The notes beneath the pieces were generated by a model that worked only from the letters and a program-made list of their open reading frames with translations, had not been told where the DNA came from and made no database searches. DNA of 64,000 nt from Verrucomicrobiota bacterium (GTDB lineage: Bacteria; Verrucomicrobiota; Verrucomicrobiia; Limisphaerales; J093): positions 744,001-808,000 of the forward strand of contig JADJWF010000002.1 of assembly GCA_016716505.1 (NCBI GenBank). Reading direction: 5' to 3'. Positions 61,338 through 64,000 of the stretch are shown piece after piece (position 1 is the stretch's first letter; the number at the start of each line of letters is the position of its first letter). Position numbers and translations under genes: made by a program.

Positions 61338-61452
61338 GGTGCGCAACAGTTCCACGCGAGAGCGACTCGTCAAACGGACGGCCGTTCTTTTCTCGAGTAG
61401 TTCGGCCTTGCCCAGGCCGGTTTGACGGAAATGGGCGCCCGGGGCCAGGGCG

Positions 61453-62286
61453 CTACCGTGCCCCCGCTTCGCCGGCGATGGGGATTTTGTAGAAGAGTTG
61501 CCAGCCGGTGCCGCCCGGCGTACGCGTGCCCAACCAGACTTGCTGCCGCGGATACCACGTGACGTGGCCGTCTTCGAAAAGGAAGTTGCCCCCGCTGGGG
61601 GCGCCGCGGTTCACGCGATGGACGGCGGTGGGGATCCGCCTCCCGGCGTCCGTCGTGTACCAGTCAATCTCGCCGATCACCTTGCCGGAGGCATCGGTGC
61701 GGCCCTGGCCCTGCAACCGGTCAATCAGGATCGGCGCACCGGTCAGTTCCCCGCCCAGTTTCTTGCGGGTATGCCATCCCTCGATGCCCATGCTCTTGTA
61801 GTCCCAGTCGCCACCGGTGGTCACACGGTGTGGCAGAAAGAAATACCCGGTGAGAATCGGCTTCGTCTCGGAGGCGGGATCGTTGTTGCGCCACAGGTCG
61901 GCGTAGCGATGCCACTTGTCAGTGGGGCAGAAGATGACGTGGAACTTCTCCTTCTCGGCCGTGGTCTTGCGCTGCGGCAGGAGGTAGTCCTTCCAAAACT
62001 GCGCCACATTCGTGCTGCACCAGCTCACGTGGTAGGCCTGGGTGTTGTCGGGAAAGAAGTCGTTGTAGTCGGCCGCGTACAATTGCACGGCCACGCCCCA
62101 TTGGCGGCAGTTGCTCCCGCAGAGCGCCTTGTCCGCCTTCGCCTTGGCCTGGGACAACGCGGGCAGCAACATGCCGGCGAGGATGGCGATAATCGCCACC
62201 ACGACCAGCAGTTCGATGAGAGTGAAACCGTTGCCGGCCACCCTGGTGGCCTGAGACGGGCTCCGAGTGCAGTTGAGCGCTTGCAT
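61453..62286 (-). CDS. Pseudopilin-like protein with a DG tail motif
   Basis: ATG 62286 gives 277 aa with G|FTLIELLVVVAIIAILAGMLLPALSQAKAKADKALC, the prepilin-type signal and helix. The C-terminal end has NRGAPSGGNFLFEDGHVTWYP, the DG motif of this family. A larger start upstream is less likely. It is the third pseudopilin of the window with the one at 50106 and the GspG-like at 28319, and none is near a secretion locus. The flanks 61338-61452 and 62287-62516 are short promoter or spacer regions. Confidence 0.85.
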   Translation of the reverse strand: MQALNCTRSPSQATRVAGNGFTLIELLVVVAIIAILAGMLLPALSQAKAKADKALCGSNCRQWGVAVQLYAADYNDFFPDNTQAYHVSWCSTNVAQFWKDYLLPQRKTTAEKEKFHVIFCPTDKWHRYADLWRNNDPASETKPILTGYFFLPHRVTTGGDWDYKSMGIEGWHTRKKLGGELTGAPILIDRLQGQGRTDASGKVIGEIDWYTTDAGRRIPTAVHRVNRGAPSGGNFLFEDGHVTWYPRQQVWLGTRTPGGTGWQLFYKIPIAGEAGAR

Positions 62287-62516
62287 GGGAATCACAACAA
62301 CCTGACGTAAGCCCGTTTTGCTCCGGTGTCCAGCCCGACTTCGCAACGGCCGCCCCGGCGGAAGGTTCGCGGTGACCGTCGCGGCGGGTCGCGCAATCGT
62401 GACGGCACGCGAGCGCCACCGTGCCTTGGGCAGCGGTATCTGAACGGCAGGGTAACCCCGCCCAGGCCTCGTGGCGCCGTCCTACCAGCCGGCAACCGCC
62501 GCCCGAGCGCGGCGAT

Positions 62517-63521
62517 TCAGCGCGAGCGGCGAGAGGAAAGGCGCGACCTCCCGAGCGCGAATCCGGCCAGGGCCAGCCCCGTCAACAGCGCGTAATCGGC
62601 CGGCTCGGGAACCGCCGCCACGCGAAAGCCAAAATTGTGTGCCTCGTTGGCGGGGCTGATATAGCCCCGGTTGAGACTCTGAAGCACAGGAGCCGCACTG
62701 GTCCAGTAGCCGCTACGGAGCACCCGATTTTCTCCCGGCGTGTCGTTACCGCCGTCGAGGGCACTCTCCATCCATTCCAAGACATTGCCCCCCTGCCCCA
62801 TGGTGCCATACGGACTCAAGCCGCCCGCCTGATCTACATCAGCGGGACCTTGGTCAGGCGGTTGATTGTACACCGCGCTGCCCGTGGCGGTTCCGGCGGC
62901 AATTTCGGCCGGCGGCAGATCACTCCCGGTGGGGTATAACCAATAGCCCGGGCCGCCCGATTTGGCGGGGTCGAAATACGCGGCCTTGTACCATTCGTTT
63001 TCGGAGGGAAGGAAGAAAAAGGCGTCTTTGTGCCGGTACCGGTTCTCGCCGCCCAGCGACCAGGCCTCCGCCGGATCCCAAAGCGCAAAAGTCCCGGTCG
63101 CGTCGAACTGGTAGGCGGGTTGATGGCCCGTGCTGGTGTTGAGCCAATTCACAAAGCGGGCCGCTTCGTACCAGGAAATTCCGGTTGCCGGGCGCGAGGG
63201 GCCGTTGCCTCCGTAGCCGGTCATGTCGTACAACGAAATCCCCAACCCCGCGGCGGCCTTGGCTTCCGCGATCATGAATCGGCTGACTTCCAGTTTACCC
63301 ATCTGGAAACGGTAGGGGACTGCCCCATAGTCCTCGGCCGGGTGCGCCGCGTTACCCGCGTTGCCGATGGTTACGAAGTCCATCGAGAACGATCCAAAAT
63401 TGTAGGTGACCAGTTGCGCCTGCGCTCCAAGGACCAATCCGGCCAAGGCGACGACGGCTAGGACTGCGGCAGGGCGAAACACGGGTCGCCGTTCGTAAAA
63501 CTGTTGAATTACGTTAGTCAA
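62517..63521 (-). CDS. PEP-CTERM protein with a formylglycine-generating-enzyme-like (SUMF1) domain
   Basis: From TTG 63521 (GTG 63482 is an alternative), ~334 aa with an N-terminal signal (VLAVVALAGLVLGAQA). The SUMF1/FGE-sulfatase domain is indicated by DFVTIGNAGNAAHP, GAVPYRFQMGKLEVSRFMIAEAK, GISWYEAARFVNWLN, LPSENEWYKAAYFDP, YGTMGQGGNVLEWMES, VLRSGYWTSA and GFRVA. No catalytic cysteine pair is evident, so it is a non-enzymatic relative. It ends VPEPADYALLTGLALAGFALGRSRLSSRRSR, a PEP-CTERM sorting signal for exosortase processing. No exosortase lies in the window. Confidence 0.83.
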   Translation of the reverse strand: MTNVIQQFYERRPVFRPAAVLAVVALAGLVLGAQAQLVTYNFGSFSMDFVTIGNAGNAAHPAEDYGAVPYRFQMGKLEVSRFMIAEAKAAAGLGISLYDMTGYGGNGPSRPATGISWYEAARFVNWLNTSTGHQPAYQFDATGTFALWDPAEAWSLGGENRYRHKDAFFFLPSENEWYKAAYFDPAKSGGPGYWLYPTGSDLPPAEIAAGTATGSAVYNQPPDQGPADVDQAGGLSPYGTMGQGGNVLEWMESALDGGNDTPGENRVLRSGYWTSAAPVLQSLNRGYISPANEAHNFGFRVAAVPEPADYALLTGLALAGFALGRSRLSSRRSR

Positions 63522-64000
63522 TTTTAAACGCAAGAGAGTCTCGGGCTCCTTGTCAAGCAACCGATTCCGAGGCGATCCCGACCGACTCCACGCTGAACGG
63601 GTCTCCTCGCGGCACGCCGGGTTCAACGCTGCCAGCCCGGGGATGGCGCTTCGGTTCGCCGCGCCCGCCAACTTCATCGGCCTGCCCACCGATTTGGGCA
63701 ACCCAAGGTTCCGACGACTACAGCCCGTGTTTTTCGACTTGTCGGTAGTGTCTGTCCGGCTGGTGCCGGAAAGCGTGTCTGCGACGGCCAAACCGACCCT
63801 CTCAGACGGTCTTCCGAGGATTTCGGGAATCGAATCCGAGCACCTCAAGCTTGGGAGTCAAAAACTTTGACTTGTTCCGTCACAACCGACGTCCGCCTTT
63901 CACTTCCTGTCCGACCTGATCCGCTCGCGATTGGAACAAGAGCGTTCGGTTTTGACGTGCGCTCGATCGGCAAGGTTAAGGTCGGCCCGAGCACCACCTG
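63522..64000. other. Unassigned right end of the window
   Basis: About 480 bases from the PEP-CTERM gene's start to the window edge. I see no convincing gene, RNA or repeat; it probably includes that gene's promoter and perhaps a gene starting beyond the edge. Confidence 0.4.

Overview
The window looks like a piece of chromosome from a high-GC member of the Verrucomicrobiota, probably near Limisphaerales/Pedosphaera. This is inferred from several clues: the large form of IspG typical of the PVC group, type II secretion pseudopilins carrying an H-x-DG-like tail, a PEP-CTERM protein, DUF1552 and DUF2851 proteins, an operon of Gld-type ABC genes with DUF4340, and dispersed palindromic repeats translated inside a gene. 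I saw no rRNA, tRNA or CRISPR array.

Left end (1-5.5 kb, accessory). The window opens inside a collagen-like Gly-X-Y gene, followed by two putative lipoproteins. An intact IS3-family element has 43-bp perfect inverted repeats and an orfA/orfB pair joined by a probable -1 frameshift. It abuts the 3' remnant of an antitoxin-like HTH gene. Next come a degraded RAYT transposase fragment bounded by an imperfect inverted repeat, and a short unassigned coding remnant.

5.5-20 kb. A DUF2851 gene is divergent from a long plus-strand run of closely spaced or overlapping genes: HtrA-like protease, GldA/GldF/GldG-like ABC exporter parts, DUF4340 protein, AsmA-like giant, a secreted GHL10-type glycoside hydrolase and a small membrane protein. 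This is the most system-like unit in the window and has a cell-envelope character.

20-31.5 kb, minus strand. This stretch holds a VOC protein, an MFS transporter, two tandem GDP-mannose dehydratase-like genes (one frameshifted), a class V aminotransferase, a PIG-L deacetylase, RadC, a TAT-exported DUF1552 protein and a GspG-like pseudopilin. It ends with an amino-sugar/sugar catabolic set (TIM-barrel isomerase, NagB-like, ROK kinase).

31.7-46 kb. A peroxiredoxin is followed by rseP-ispG-glyoxalase (isoprenoid and envelope stress), an ArsR regulator, a YihY membrane protein and an RbsD/FucU mutarotase. A compact minus-strand cofactor block follows (queG-aroK-coaX-birA-nadC, with coaX frameshifted). 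A Ski2-type helicase gene carries two dispersed repeats in frame, and an AAA/DUF4143 ATPase has two palindromes immediately upstream.

47-64 kb. A second transposase scar (ISKra4-like) and a truncated gene precede a class II DAHP synthase, a pseudouridine synthase and a pseudopilin. On the minus strand are an M20 peptidase with a second AsmA-like giant, a his/trp cluster (hisF-hisI-membrane protein-trpE), a PQQ-like beta-propeller protein, another pseudopilin and a SUMF1-like PEP-CTERM protein. The last roughly 480 bases hold nothing recognisable.
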